Below, one piece after another: positions 27,001-34,976 of a stretch of DNA of 64,000 nucleotides (within the stretch, counting starts at the first letter, position 1; every line of letters starts with the position of its first letter). The stretch comes from Pseudobacter sp. GTDB lineage: Bacteria; Bacteroidota; Bacteroidia; Chitinophagales; Chitinophagaceae. Location of the stretch: assembly GCA_017849455.1 (NCBI GenBank), contig JAFIGX010000024.1, positions 186,001-250,000 on the forward strand. Reading direction: 5' to 3'. A model generated the notes under the pieces. It saw only the letters and a program-made list of their open reading frames with translations. It was not told where the DNA came from and made no database searches. Position numbers and translations under genes: made by a program.

Positions 27001-27220
27001 CCGGATCAAGCTTGTTCAGTTGGGTTACACCTTGCCTGCCAAGTTGGTGAACAAGGCCGGTATACTCAGGGTAAGGTTCTATGTAACTGCTGAAAACCTG
27101 TTCACTTTGACCAAATATACCGGCTATGATCCCGAGATCGGTGGTGTGGTATTCGGTGTTGACCATGGCGTATATCCCCAGGCACGTTCGTTCATAGGAG
27201 GTGTTCAGGTTCAATTTTAA
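24077..27220 (+). CDS. SusC/RagA-family TonB-linked outer-membrane transporter (PUL1)
   Basis: 1,047 residues from the ATG at 24077; an in-frame TTG two codons upstream has no merit. A signal peptide (MKMLFSVLMIFVAQAVLSSV) is followed by a CarboxypepD_reg-like domain (about 35-110), the SusC signature EEVVVVGYGTQRKAVVTGAI, a plug (VRGITTFGEGGNNPLWVVDG, YGTRAATGVILVTTKRG) and a large beta-barrel ending in aromatic VQVQF. SusC proteins import oligosaccharides with TonB energy, capped by SusD. susD follows 48 bases later. An operator-like repeat lies in the 190-base gap after GH5, so the operon may have a second start here. Confidence 0.96.
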   Translation: MKMLFSVLMIFVAQAVLSSVLAQNVHVSSDVLVSGKVSSKTTGEPLKGATVSVKGTSIATSTDDGGNFRINPPNRKAILVISHIGMATQELSIPDNNTLNVQLEEKARSVIEEVVVVGYGTQRKAVVTGAISSVKAKDLENVPSNRIEQALQGRVSGVTIAQNSGQPGSVSTIRVRGITTFGEGGNNPLWVVDGIVVDQGGIGYLNQSDIESIEVLKDAASAAIYGTRAATGVILVTTKRGKSGKLTVSYNGFYGISAPDRRLNLLNATQYAAILNERSVSGGGGIVFADPASLGAGTNWQDAIFYNDAKRYSHEISLSGGNEKSTFYLSFGLQDQQGIVAKPISNYTRKNIRLNSTHKISSIFTLGQTIGYSHQKVIGIGNTNSEYGGILSSAINLDPITPLVVTDPAAANAAPYSVNPVIRDANGNPYGISSLVGQEMANPVAFMQTRLGNYGWSDDFVGNAYLEAAITKNIKVRSTLGGKLAYWGTQGFTPFYYLSATVKTSQNNYGKVNNNSFNWNIENTLTYTNTIDRHNFTVLLGQGAYVENIGGGSSVTLFNLPITSYRDASFNFDIPQANRTSGSSDLTRHKLSSLFGRVHYNYDEKYLFTGILRRDGSSRFGTNNKYGVFSAFSVGWNVSNERFWPASDVFNRLKIRGGYGVVGNDAIRDFGYLATVSGGFNYTLGLADRITTGYAPASLDNPDLRWEETSQTNIGFEATLLKTLSLNVDFYIKKTSGILRPVTIPGYVGVSVAPVANIADMENKGIDIDLGYRHEIGDFNFYVGGNFSYLKNEVTYVAADANFIAGEAGFQSMGSVTRIQVGQSYNSFFGFKSNGIFQNQAEIDAYRNKDGSPIQPGAKPGDFRWVDVNGDGTITNDDKDKTFLGSSIPKYTFGLTLASEYKNFDLMVFMQGVGGNKIFQGLRRLDIGNSNYSTKVLGRWTGEGTSNDYPRLSTSDPNGNFGRMSDFYLEKGDYARIKLVQLGYTLPAKLVNKAGILRVRFYVTAENLFTLTKYTGYDPEIGGVVFGVDHGVYPQARSFIGGVQVQF

Positions 27221-27267
27221 AATACCATCTTCCGTCTGAAGCGGAAGGAAAAATAAAATATTGACAA

Positions 27268-28785
27268 ATGAAAACAATACTATCCAGATACATATTGATC
27301 GCTGCAGGGTTGGTCATTACCCTGAGCGCCTGTAAAAAGGATTTCGTGGAAGTGACACCGGAAGGGCAATTTCTTTCAGTGAACTATTATGCCAATGAAG
27401 ATCAGGCTTTCTCGGCGCTGGTGGCGGTTTATGATGTAATGCGCAAAAATTCGGGCGGCTTTGAAAATATGATCGCCCTCATGAATTCCGGCTCCGACGA
27501 TCATGTGACCGGGGGTGGGGGCGCCGATGATGGAAAACAATTGCAGTCTTTTTCCAATTATACCATGACCGCTGATCTGATGGGTGGAAGTTACTGGAAT
27601 GATCATTACCAGGGGGTCTTCAGGGCCAACATCCTGTTGAAAAAACTGCCTGGAGTTCCGATGGATGGTAACAAGAAGGCGCGGTTCGAAGCTGAAGCAA
27701 AAGCATTGCGTGCATTGTATTATTTTAACCTGGTACGCCTGTTCCGGAACATTCCTTTACTACTCGAACCTTTAACGGCCACTAATATCTATGATGTTAC
27801 CCAGGAAGCTCCCGAAAAGGTATATGCGCAGATAGAAAAAGATCTCACCGAAGCGATTGCCGTTTTGCCGGGCAGCATTGCTGCTGTAACCGACGCGGGC
27901 CGGCTTACCAAAGGCGCTGCCATGGCGCTGCTCGGTAAAGTATACCTGTATGAAAAGAAGAATGACCTGGCGGCCAGGCAACTGGCCGAAGTGAACGGGC
28001 CCGTGCCCGGTGATGCAAGCCCGCTTGGGTATAAGCTACTGACCAGGTTCAGCGACCTGTGGGTGGTCTCCAATAAATTCAACAGTGAATCCATTTTGGA
28101 AGAAACACATAGCGCAGCCGGAAATTCCAACTGGGATTTCTGGGGCTCCGGCCGTGATGAAGGAAACACATTGAACGTAATGGTTGGCCCCAGAAGTTAT
28201 TCCAGGCCGGCCAATTCTACCGCACCTTCCCTTCCTTCGGGATGGAGCTTTAATGTTTTTACCCAGGACTTCTATGATTTCATAAAAAGCGATCCGCGTT
28301 TTGCCGCTACGGTATTCGATCTGAAGGCATTGAAAGCAGCGGGCCAGGCCGACTATATCGAAGGCTACCAGAATACAGGATATTTCCTGAATAAGTTTTT
28401 ACCCAGGACCTCCGATGTTTCAACAGGTGGCGGCGCAACTGAGCTCAACTATCGTCAGAATACCTACATTATCCGGCTGGCCGATACTTATTTGATGGAG
28501 GCAGAAGCATTGAATGCAACCGGCGCGCGGGCACAGGCACTACTCGATGCCGTTAGGAACCGTGTAGGACTGCCATCAGCGCCCGTTTCGATGGTTGCCA
28601 TCAAGAGAGAACGCAGGGCCGAACTGGCCGGTGAAGGGCACCGTTGGTTTGACCTGGTACGCTGGGGCGATGCACCTACGGTGCTGGGAAGCCGCGGTTT
28701 TATAGCAGGAAAGCATGAAGTGTTTCCTATCCCTACCCGCGAATTGCAGGGCACCAAATTGAAACAGAATCCCAAATACAATTAA
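27268..28785 (+). CDS. SusD/RagB-family nutrient-binding lipoprotein (PUL1)
   Basis: 505 residues. MKTILSRYILIAAGLVITLSAC ends in a lipobox with Cys22, followed by KKD. The body has the SusD TPR-like fold: AEAKALRALYYFNLVRLFRNIPLL, LTKGAAMALLGKVYLYEKKND and the terminal RRAELAGEGHRWFDLVRWG, a family hallmark. It forms the lid over the SusC barrel on the cell surface and binds the glycan. It is placed directly after susC and before a glycan-binding lipoprotein. Confidence 0.96.
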   Translation: MKTILSRYILIAAGLVITLSACKKDFVEVTPEGQFLSVNYYANEDQAFSALVAVYDVMRKNSGGFENMIALMNSGSDDHVTGGGGADDGKQLQSFSNYTMTADLMGGSYWNDHYQGVFRANILLKKLPGVPMDGNKKARFEAEAKALRALYYFNLVRLFRNIPLLLEPLTATNIYDVTQEAPEKVYAQIEKDLTEAIAVLPGSIAAVTDAGRLTKGAAMALLGKVYLYEKKNDLAARQLAEVNGPVPGDASPLGYKLLTRFSDLWVVSNKFNSESILEETHSAAGNSNWDFWGSGRDEGNTLNVMVGPRSYSRPANSTAPSLPSGWSFNVFTQDFYDFIKSDPRFAATVFDLKALKAAGQADYIEGYQNTGYFLNKFLPRTSDVSTGGGATELNYRQNTYIIRLADTYLMEAEALNATGARAQALLDAVRNRVGLPSAPVSMVAIKRERRAELAGEGHRWFDLVRWGDAPTVLGSRGFIAGKHEVFPIPTRELQGTKLKQNPKYN

Positions 28786-28839
28786 AAAATGATCGTACCA
28801 GCAGGAAATTGAACAACAGATTAAGCAAATCGTAAAATT

Positions 28840-29712
28840 ATGAACATGAAATATTCATATAGTTATTATTCCATTTTATTGGTAACCGGAATACTGGGAC
28901 TTTTGACAGGGTGCAGCAAACCGAAAGTAGTGGACCGGGGTATCTCCGAATCGAACCTGAATGCTGATTTTACCATCGCTCCTGTGAGTGGAAATGCTAA
29001 CCGGTTTGTGATCGCGGCCAACGACAGCAGCTATATCGCTTCCAAATGGGACCTTAGCGATGGTGCGGGCCCGGTATTTGGTAAGCACAGGCAGGAAATT
29101 TTCCTGCCCGATGCTGGCAGTTACTCTATTACCCATGTTGCTATTGGCAAAGGGGGCGCAACATTCTCTTCCACCAAACCTCTGAACGTGGCCACTACTG
29201 ACCCTGCAGCCGGTAACCTGGTGCAAGGAGGTAAATTTCAATCAGCCGCCGACGATGTGAAATGGACAAGATTCACCATCAGCAGCCCCGCTGTTCAATG
29301 GACCATGGCAAACGGAAAGCTAACCGCAACAGGTGGAAGCTGGGGACATAGCGGCATTTACCAGGCCATACAGGTACAGGCCAATAAAGATTACCGCTTC
29401 GGCATGGTAATATCCGGGAGCGGCGCTACGGATACCTGGTTCGAAGTGTATTTCGGAACTACCCAGCCGGTCCAAAATTCCGATTACTCCAATGGTGGCG
29501 TACAGATCGCTATGAATACCTGGGCAGGTTGTGGCAATACGGCCTTTAGTGGTAATATCAATACCATTGGTTGCGACGGCGCCCTGGCCGGAAAAAATGG
29601 CAAAATACGATTTGCGCAAAGCGGCACCATTTACCTGGTGATCAAATCCGGCGGCGCCAATCTCGGCACATCAGGCATATCGATAACCAATGTGGAACTA
29701 CGGGGCATATAA
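28840..29712 (+). CDS. PKD-containing surface lipoprotein, probable glycan-binding protein
   Basis: 290 residues; the real start may be the second Met (28846). The lipobox LLTGC is followed by SKPK. Residues about 35-120 form a PKD-like domain (SKWDLSDGAGPVFGKHRQEI, GSYSITHVAIGKGG). The rest is a jelly-roll module (GGKFQSAADDVKWTRFTISS, NKDYRFGMVISGSGATDTWF, GTIYLVIKSGG) resembling carbohydrate-binding domains. Its place between susD and GH30 is that of a surface glycan-binding protein (SusE/F-like position). The ligand is inferred from the neighbouring GH30, not from sequence. Confidence 0.8.
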   Translation: MNMKYSYSYYSILLVTGILGLLTGCSKPKVVDRGISESNLNADFTIAPVSGNANRFVIAANDSSYIASKWDLSDGAGPVFGKHRQEIFLPDAGSYSITHVAIGKGGATFSSTKPLNVATTDPAAGNLVQGGKFQSAADDVKWTRFTISSPAVQWTMANGKLTATGGSWGHSGIYQAIQVQANKDYRFGMVISGSGATDTWFEVYFGTTQPVQNSDYSNGGVQIAMNTWAGCGNTAFSGNINTIGCDGALAGKNGKIRFAQSGTIYLVIKSGGANLGTSGISITNVELRGI

Positions 29713-29715
29713 AAA

Positions 29716-31197
29716 ATGAAAGATATGAATGGAGTAGCCAGTTACAATTATTGCATACGCAATGGTATTTTCCTGTTGCTGTTTTGGGTAGTATTGGTAG
29801 GAGGATGTAAAAAAGGGAATGGTGGCAATGGAGATGGCAATAATCCTCCGCCGGGGCCCGGCACACCACCGCGATCGGATGTGAGCTTTTATCTGACGCG
29901 GCCTGATCAGTCGGCGCTATTCAAAAAACAGTCTGTAAGCCTGCTCTTCAGCTCAACCGGTAACTCGAATTCTACTATCGAAGTAGATACTACCCAGGTC
30001 TTCCAGACCATGGATGGATTCGGTTATTGTTTGACGGGAGGAAGCGCCACCTTATTGCAATCGCTTCCATCCTCCACGCTCGATGATCTGCTGAAAGAGC
30101 TTTTTCTATGGGACAGTACCTATATCGGCGTTAGTTACCTGAGGATCAGCATCGGTGCATCCGACCTTAGTGCCACTACTTTCACGTATGATGATATGCC
30201 CGCCGGCCAAACCGATGATAATCTTGCACATTTCAGTATCGATCGTGAAAAGCAGGACCTGATCCCGGTACTTAAAAAGATCATTGCCCTGAACCCCTCC
30301 ATCAAGATACTGGGATCACCCTGGTCTGCGCCGGTATGGATGAAAACCAACGGCAGTTTTGTTGGTGGCAGTCTGCAACCTGCTTATTATCCTACCTACG
30401 CAAAATATTTTGTGAAATACATACTGGCCATGAAAGCGGAAGGCATCACTATCGATGCCATTACGCCGCAAAACGAACCATTGCATGGCGGGAATAATCC
30501 CAGCATGGTGATGCCTGCTTCCGAACAGGCGGTGTTCATCAAAAATCATTTGGGGCCTGCTTTTGCTGCCGCGGGTCTTACAACGAAGATCATTGTATAC
30601 GATCACAATGCAGACAGGCCCGATTATCCACTGACCATCCTGGATGATCCTGCTGCCAAAGCTTACGTTGATGGATCGGCTTTCCATTTGTATGGCGGCA
30701 CCATCAGTGCTTTGTCGCAGGTGCACAATGCCCATCCGGATAAGAACGTTTATTTCACGGAGCAGTGGGTAGGAGGCCCTCAGAATTTTGCCGGTGAACT
30801 GCAATGGCATGTAGAGAACCTTATCATAGGGGCTCCACGCAACTGGAGCCGGAATGTATTGGAGTGGAACCTGGCGAGCGACCCTTCTTATCTTCCCCAT
30901 ACACCCGGCGGCTGCGACCGCTGCCTGGGAGCGATCACCATCGGGTCGTCAGTTAACCGGAATGTTGCTTATTATATCATTGCCCATGCATCCAAATTCG
31001 TGCGGCCTGGTTCAGTGCGGATCGGTTCCAATCATGCAGGGGGGCTATTATCGGTAGCGTTCAAAAATCCGGACGGTAAAAAAGTGTTGATCGTGTTGAA
31101 CAAGGGAACATCCCAGGAAGTTTTCAATATTAAATTCAACAACAAAATAGTGACCACCAGCCTCGAAGGAGGTGCTGTGGGTACTTATGTGTGGTAA
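29716..31197 (+). CDS. GH30 family glycoside hydrolase, probable endo-beta-1,6-glucanase
   Basis: 493 residues. The N-terminal segment ends in a lipobox VGGC (Cys31) followed by a Gly/Asn/Pro linker, so the enzyme is a surface lipoprotein. The GH30 barrel begins near VFQTMDGFGYCLTGGSATLL. The acid/base is E254 in ITPQNEP and the nucleophile E349 in VYFTEQW. A beta-sandwich completes the family fold (GSVRIGSNHAGGLLSVAFKN). GH30 enzymes with this look in Bacteroidota PULs cut beta-1,6-glucan such as pustulan; beta-glucosylceramidase-like activity is the alternative. It is the last gene of PUL1, three bases after the preceding stop. Confidence 0.9.
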   Translation: MKDMNGVASYNYCIRNGIFLLLFWVVLVGGCKKGNGGNGDGNNPPPGPGTPPRSDVSFYLTRPDQSALFKKQSVSLLFSSTGNSNSTIEVDTTQVFQTMDGFGYCLTGGSATLLQSLPSSTLDDLLKELFLWDSTYIGVSYLRISIGASDLSATTFTYDDMPAGQTDDNLAHFSIDREKQDLIPVLKKIIALNPSIKILGSPWSAPVWMKTNGSFVGGSLQPAYYPTYAKYFVKYILAMKAEGITIDAITPQNEPLHGGNNPSMVMPASEQAVFIKNHLGPAFAAAGLTTKIIVYDHNADRPDYPLTILDDPAAKAYVDGSAFHLYGGTISALSQVHNAHPDKNVYFTEQWVGGPQNFAGELQWHVENLIIGAPRNWSRNVLEWNLASDPSYLPHTPGGCDRCLGAITIGSSVNRNVAYYIIAHASKFVRPGSVRIGSNHAGGLLSVAFKNPDGKKVLIVLNKGTSQEVFNIKFNNKIVTTSLEGGAVGTYVW

Positions 31198-31235
31198 ATT
31201 CATTTGACATCAGCGCTAAATATCGTCTTCCTTAA

Positions 31236-33662
31236 TTAATTCGAACCGGACCTGGCGGATGGCCTTTTGGGAACACCCTTTTCCACGGCAGGGGCTTGCT
31301 CATCGGGCATCAATTCGGCCCTCCGCTGTGTTTTTCCAAATTTCCAGGTGAGTGTGAATTTGACTACACGCGATTCATAGCGGCTGACTGATTTGAATTT
31401 CTCCGAATTGCCCGTTAGCAGTTCACCCGAATACTTGCTGGTATAAAAAATATCAGATAACGCAATGGCAGCAGTCAGCTTCTTTGCGAAAAAGGATTTG
31501 TTGATACCGGCGCTCACCTCCCCAAATGGCAAGAACTTCATATTCCCAAAAGATTCCGCACCGTTATACCATCCACTTAATTCTAACCCCAGATCATGAG
31601 GCAAATTGAAATTGTTATTGGCAAAAATGCCGAAAGAAGCGATCTTGTTGGTATTTGTTTTGTCGGGCAGACCAGTTTCAAAAATATTCCAGTTAAAGTA
31701 AGCGCCATAATAATTCTCCCACCATGGCGCAACCTGGATCGGGAATGATATGTCTGCGAACCACTCCTGCTGCCTGCCGAAATTAACGGTAGTATATTTG
31801 GTCTGTGTGCTGCTTTGTTGCAGCAGCGCTGTCGAAATCGGATTTTTGTGAATACTCACACCGGCCGATAGATTGATCAGGCTGAAAAATTCCTGTTCAA
31901 TTTTAAAGGTATTTACCATTTGTGGCTGAAGTCCGGGGTTTCCTGTCTCGATAGTATAAGCATCGATCACCTTCACAGCCGGATTCAACTGATCGAAGGT
32001 GGGCCTATTGATCCTGCGGTCGTAGTAGAAACCAATCCTGTAACTGTCGCCGAATTTACGGGCGATCCGGAAATTCGGAAAGAAAGAAAGGTATTGCTGC
32101 CTGACCGACGAGTTGTTCAGCAGCGCATTTCCTTTAAGATCGGTATACTCGACCCTGAACCCTGCCTGCAGAGACCATTTACTGTCTTTCAGCTCCAATG
32201 AAGCATATCCTGCATGGATTTGCTCTCTTACCCGGTTGTCAACAGGTTGTCCTGTTGCAATCTCTTTGGGCACCTGGCCGGTGAAACTGATAGCCTGCGT
32301 ATTGTTTATCTCGGAGTAGGCTGATTTGAACCCGGCTTCCAGTAGTCCGGTTTTTTGGGACCCGAACGTCAGATCCTTCCGGTAATCACCCTTGAAACTA
32401 TAAGTATTGATATTGGAGGGGTATGTATTCCGGTATTTACCAACGGGCGATGTCGTATTATTGCCAAACAGCCTGAACCTGTCGTCTGCTTCAAATATAT
32501 TTTTGCTCAGGTTCAGCGAGAGGCTAAAGTATTCCTTGTCCGTAAAATTATGCTTGTACTTTACCGATGCCTCTTTATTCTGCATAACGTATGACGTTCT
32601 GGAGTGTTGTCTTATCACGGAATCCAGTCTTGCATTTGAATAGAATTCGCTCATCACTTCACCGATCGCCCTGCCGGGAGATTTGCCATAAGAGATCACT
32701 GCGCCTAATATATCTTTTTCAGTGAAATACCTGTCGATACTCACTCTTGCCAGGTATGAACTGTTTTTCGTGGTTGCAAGATTTGCCTGGCCCATCCCAC
32801 TCGTAGCCTGGTTCCGTAAAGAATTGTCCTCTGTCCAGGTTTTGTCGTAGCCATAAGAAAGCAGGGAGCTCACATTCCATTTTTCATTTCCATAATTCAC
32901 CATTGCACTGTGGTCGGTTTTGATAAATCGACCCCAACCGATGCCGGATGCCAGGGAACCATTCCATCCTTTGATCACCTTTTTATTGAACTGGATATTG
33001 ATGACCCCGCCACTTCCGGCCGCATCCATACTGATAGGGGGATCATCGATCACTTCTATATTTTTCAAGGTACTGGCGGGCAGGGCCGACAACATATCTT
33101 TCAACTGGCTTTCTCCCAATTTTACAGGTTCGCCATCGATCATTACCTGTACTCCTGATTTTCCTTTAAGCTTGATTTCACCCTGTTTGCTGATAGTTAC
33201 TCCCGGTAAATTCTTCAAAAGTTCGAAGACGGTCTTACTTTGGGCCAGTTTGCTCTGTTCTACATTCAAAACAGTTTTGCCTGCCGAATGTGTTATCGTT
33301 TTCTTTTTGCCTTTTACTGTCACATTGCTCAGTATGGCCGTACCTGGTGACAATTGCAGCGAAACATGTATCGATTGCCTGCCGCCTGGAATAATGGTCG
33401 CGGAAGTATTGACATAACCAACTGCGGAGGCGATAATGAGATAGTTCGTGGAGATAAGATCACCGATCCTGAATTTACCGGCACTATCCGCGGACAATGC
33501 GCGGGCCAATGATGAATCAGGCAGTCTGAGGACTTTTATCGTGGCATTTGGAATTGGGCGGGCGCGCTGGTCGGCAACGCTGCCAGTGATGGTGATCTGC
33601 GCTTCGCACGTTAATATAAACACAAAAACAAATAAAAAAAGAAGGCAATATTTTAAATTCAT
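31236..33662 (-). CDS. TonB-dependent receptor of the outer-membrane beta-barrel (OMP_b-brl_3) type
   Basis: 808 residues, not SusC-like. A signal peptide (MNLKYCLLFLFVFVFILTCEAQ) is followed by a CarboxypepD_reg domain (ITGSVADQRARPIPNATIKV), a plug (TVFELLKNLPGVTISKQGEI, DGEPVKLGESQLKDMLSALP, GSGGVINIQF) and a barrel with alternating aromatic strands. Such receptors often carry peptides, metals or unknown ligands and lack a SusD partner. It is convergent with GH30, 38 bases apart, and stands alone. The C-terminal tail is basic (VPKRPSARSGSN) rather than ending in an aromatic residue, which is unusual for outer-membrane insertion. No regulator is linked. Confidence 0.88.
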   Translation of the reverse strand: MNLKYCLLFLFVFVFILTCEAQITITGSVADQRARPIPNATIKVLRLPDSSLARALSADSAGKFRIGDLISTNYLIIASAVGYVNTSATIIPGGRQSIHVSLQLSPGTAILSNVTVKGKKKTITHSAGKTVLNVEQSKLAQSKTVFELLKNLPGVTISKQGEIKLKGKSGVQVMIDGEPVKLGESQLKDMLSALPASTLKNIEVIDDPPISMDAAGSGGVINIQFNKKVIKGWNGSLASGIGWGRFIKTDHSAMVNYGNEKWNVSSLLSYGYDKTWTEDNSLRNQATSGMGQANLATTKNSSYLARVSIDRYFTEKDILGAVISYGKSPGRAIGEVMSEFYSNARLDSVIRQHSRTSYVMQNKEASVKYKHNFTDKEYFSLSLNLSKNIFEADDRFRLFGNNTTSPVGKYRNTYPSNINTYSFKGDYRKDLTFGSQKTGLLEAGFKSAYSEINNTQAISFTGQVPKEIATGQPVDNRVREQIHAGYASLELKDSKWSLQAGFRVEYTDLKGNALLNNSSVRQQYLSFFPNFRIARKFGDSYRIGFYYDRRINRPTFDQLNPAVKVIDAYTIETGNPGLQPQMVNTFKIEQEFFSLINLSAGVSIHKNPISTALLQQSSTQTKYTTVNFGRQQEWFADISFPIQVAPWWENYYGAYFNWNIFETGLPDKTNTNKIASFGIFANNNFNLPHDLGLELSGWYNGAESFGNMKFLPFGEVSAGINKSFFAKKLTAAIALSDIFYTSKYSGELLTGNSEKFKSVSRYESRVVKFTLTWKFGKTQRRAELMPDEQAPAVEKGVPKRPSARSGSN

Positions 33663-33803
33663 GGTCGATCTGCCCCGGGTTTAACCAGTAAAAACACGTA
33701 GCAGAAGATATTTCCTATCCTGTAGAGAAATAAATTTGGTGATTGTGCAATGTAGCTACAATGAGATCAGGGGAAATTACATATAGCCTATTGTAAATAA
33801 TTA

Positions 33804-34847
33804 TTACCTGAAATAATTATTCACTGCAAACTCAAATTGATCTATAAATAGTTTCTTATATGCAGCAACACTATTTTGCTCATAGAATAGGATCATCGCC
33901 TTTTTGTACTCGATAGGTTTAATACTTCGATAGGAGAGAGGGCAATAACCATTCTCGATCAGAATACCATTCCCCGTGATCCTGCCTGTTCTTTTATTGC
34001 CGTCTTCAAATGGCTGGATATAGGAAATAAATAATACGGCCAACAGTGCCTTTTCAAAAATCCGGTTTCTGTTGTTGATTACTGCGCATGCCCGTTCCAG
34101 GTATTCCCTGATCTGGAATTCATTGTCAGGGGGAGTATAACTGGTGCCGGTTATGCCTACGATCCGTTTCCTGATATTTTTGCTGACGCCAGGGTCTGAA
34201 ATGAGTATGGAATGAATATCTTCTATTGCCGCAGTGCGTAAAGGATTCAACTGGATCCGCTGTTCATAAATGTGATCGAGGGCTTTATTGTGATTGATGA
34301 GCATGCTCGCCTCACTTTCGTCTTTGCCATCGGCGGGGATATTTTCGGAAAGCAAGACCTCTGTTTCCAACAGACTGTAAGTGTTCCCTTCAATTTGTGA
34401 GGATTTCCAGCTTAGTTCAATGGATAACCGATTACGTTCCTTCCGGATAATTTCTTCGGGAAGTGTGCGTATCCGATCACTGAATGTTTGTTGTAGATTT
34501 TCGAGTTGCTTTAGCTCCGGTAGCGTAAATATTTCAATTTTTTCCAGGTAGGTGAAAACCTCCGGGTCCAGCTTTTTCTTTCCTTTTCGTTCGTCGATAT
34601 CTTTATCAAAATATGAATCGCCAATGCTGGCATGAACCAATTGATATTCAGGTGCTACCTGATAAACTATGGCCCGTCCACTCCCGTTTCTCAATATTAA
34701 ATTTCCTTCTACAAGGCTTTTCAGGTCCCTGTTTATAGTAGGAATTGTAGTCCCCGTGGGCAGTCTCTTTATTATATCCGAGATACTGCTGCTGGGCTGT
34801 TCCAGTAGAATGTCCAGTATTCGCTTTTTTCTCTCCGTAAGTGCCAT
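33804..34847 (-). CDS. Fic-family protein with N-terminal HTH and Gln in place of catalytic His
   Basis: 347 residues. Residues 1-65 form a DeoR/MarR-like winged helix (RKKRILDILLEQPSSSISDI, TIPTINRDLKSLVEGNLILR). The Fic core reads YIQPFEDGNKRTGR, with Q278 where Fic enzymes have the catalytic His; the phosphate-binding DGNKRTGR is otherwise normal. An inhibitory motif S149-SQI-E153-G154 is present. The loss of His predicts no classical AMP transfer, leaving a ligand-responsive transcription factor or another activity. The upstream 130 bases hold repeated CCTATCA sites, fitting autoregulation. It lies downstream of the PUL2 regulator in the same direction but is separated by this operator region, so is probably its own unit. 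Confidence 0.87.
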   Translation of the reverse strand: MALTERKKRILDILLEQPSSSISDIIKRLPTGTTIPTINRDLKSLVEGNLILRNGSGRAIVYQVAPEYQLVHASIGDSYFDKDIDERKGKKKLDPEVFTYLEKIEIFTLPELKQLENLQQTFSDRIRTLPEEIIRKERNRLSIELSWKSSQIEGNTYSLLETEVLLSENIPADGKDESEASMLINHNKALDHIYEQRIQLNPLRTAAIEDIHSILISDPGVSKNIRKRIVGITGTSYTPPDNEFQIREYLERACAVINNRNRIFEKALLAVLFISYIQPFEDGNKRTGRITGNGILIENGYCPLSYRSIKPIEYKKAMILFYEQNSVAAYKKLFIDQFEFAVNNYFR

Positions 34848-34856
34848 AGAATAGCT

Positions 34857-34970
34857 TTCCTATCAAAAATAAGGATTTTTCCTATCAATTTGATAGGAAA
34901 AATGAGTAAATCTGATAGGATAATGCCTGAAGGAGTCACTTTCCTATCAAAAGCACACTATACGATAGGA
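34857..34970. promoter_or_regulatory. Operator array: five TCCTATCA/TGATAGGA-type sites
   Basis: Sites: TTCCTATCAA at 34857-34866, a palindrome TTTTTCCTATCAATTTGATA continuing GGAAAAA at 34876-34902, TCTGATAGGA at 34911-34920, TTCCTATCAA at 34941-34950 and ACGATAGGA at 34962-34970. All share the half-site CCTATC. The array fills the gap between the Fic-HTH start codon and the end of the preceding gene. Confidence 0.75.
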
Positions 34971-34976
34971 TTCCCC

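Noticed and set aside
33709..33720. A lone TTTCCTATCC downstream of the Fic-HTH gene
   Set aside because: Single half-site without partner or palindrome; likely chance.
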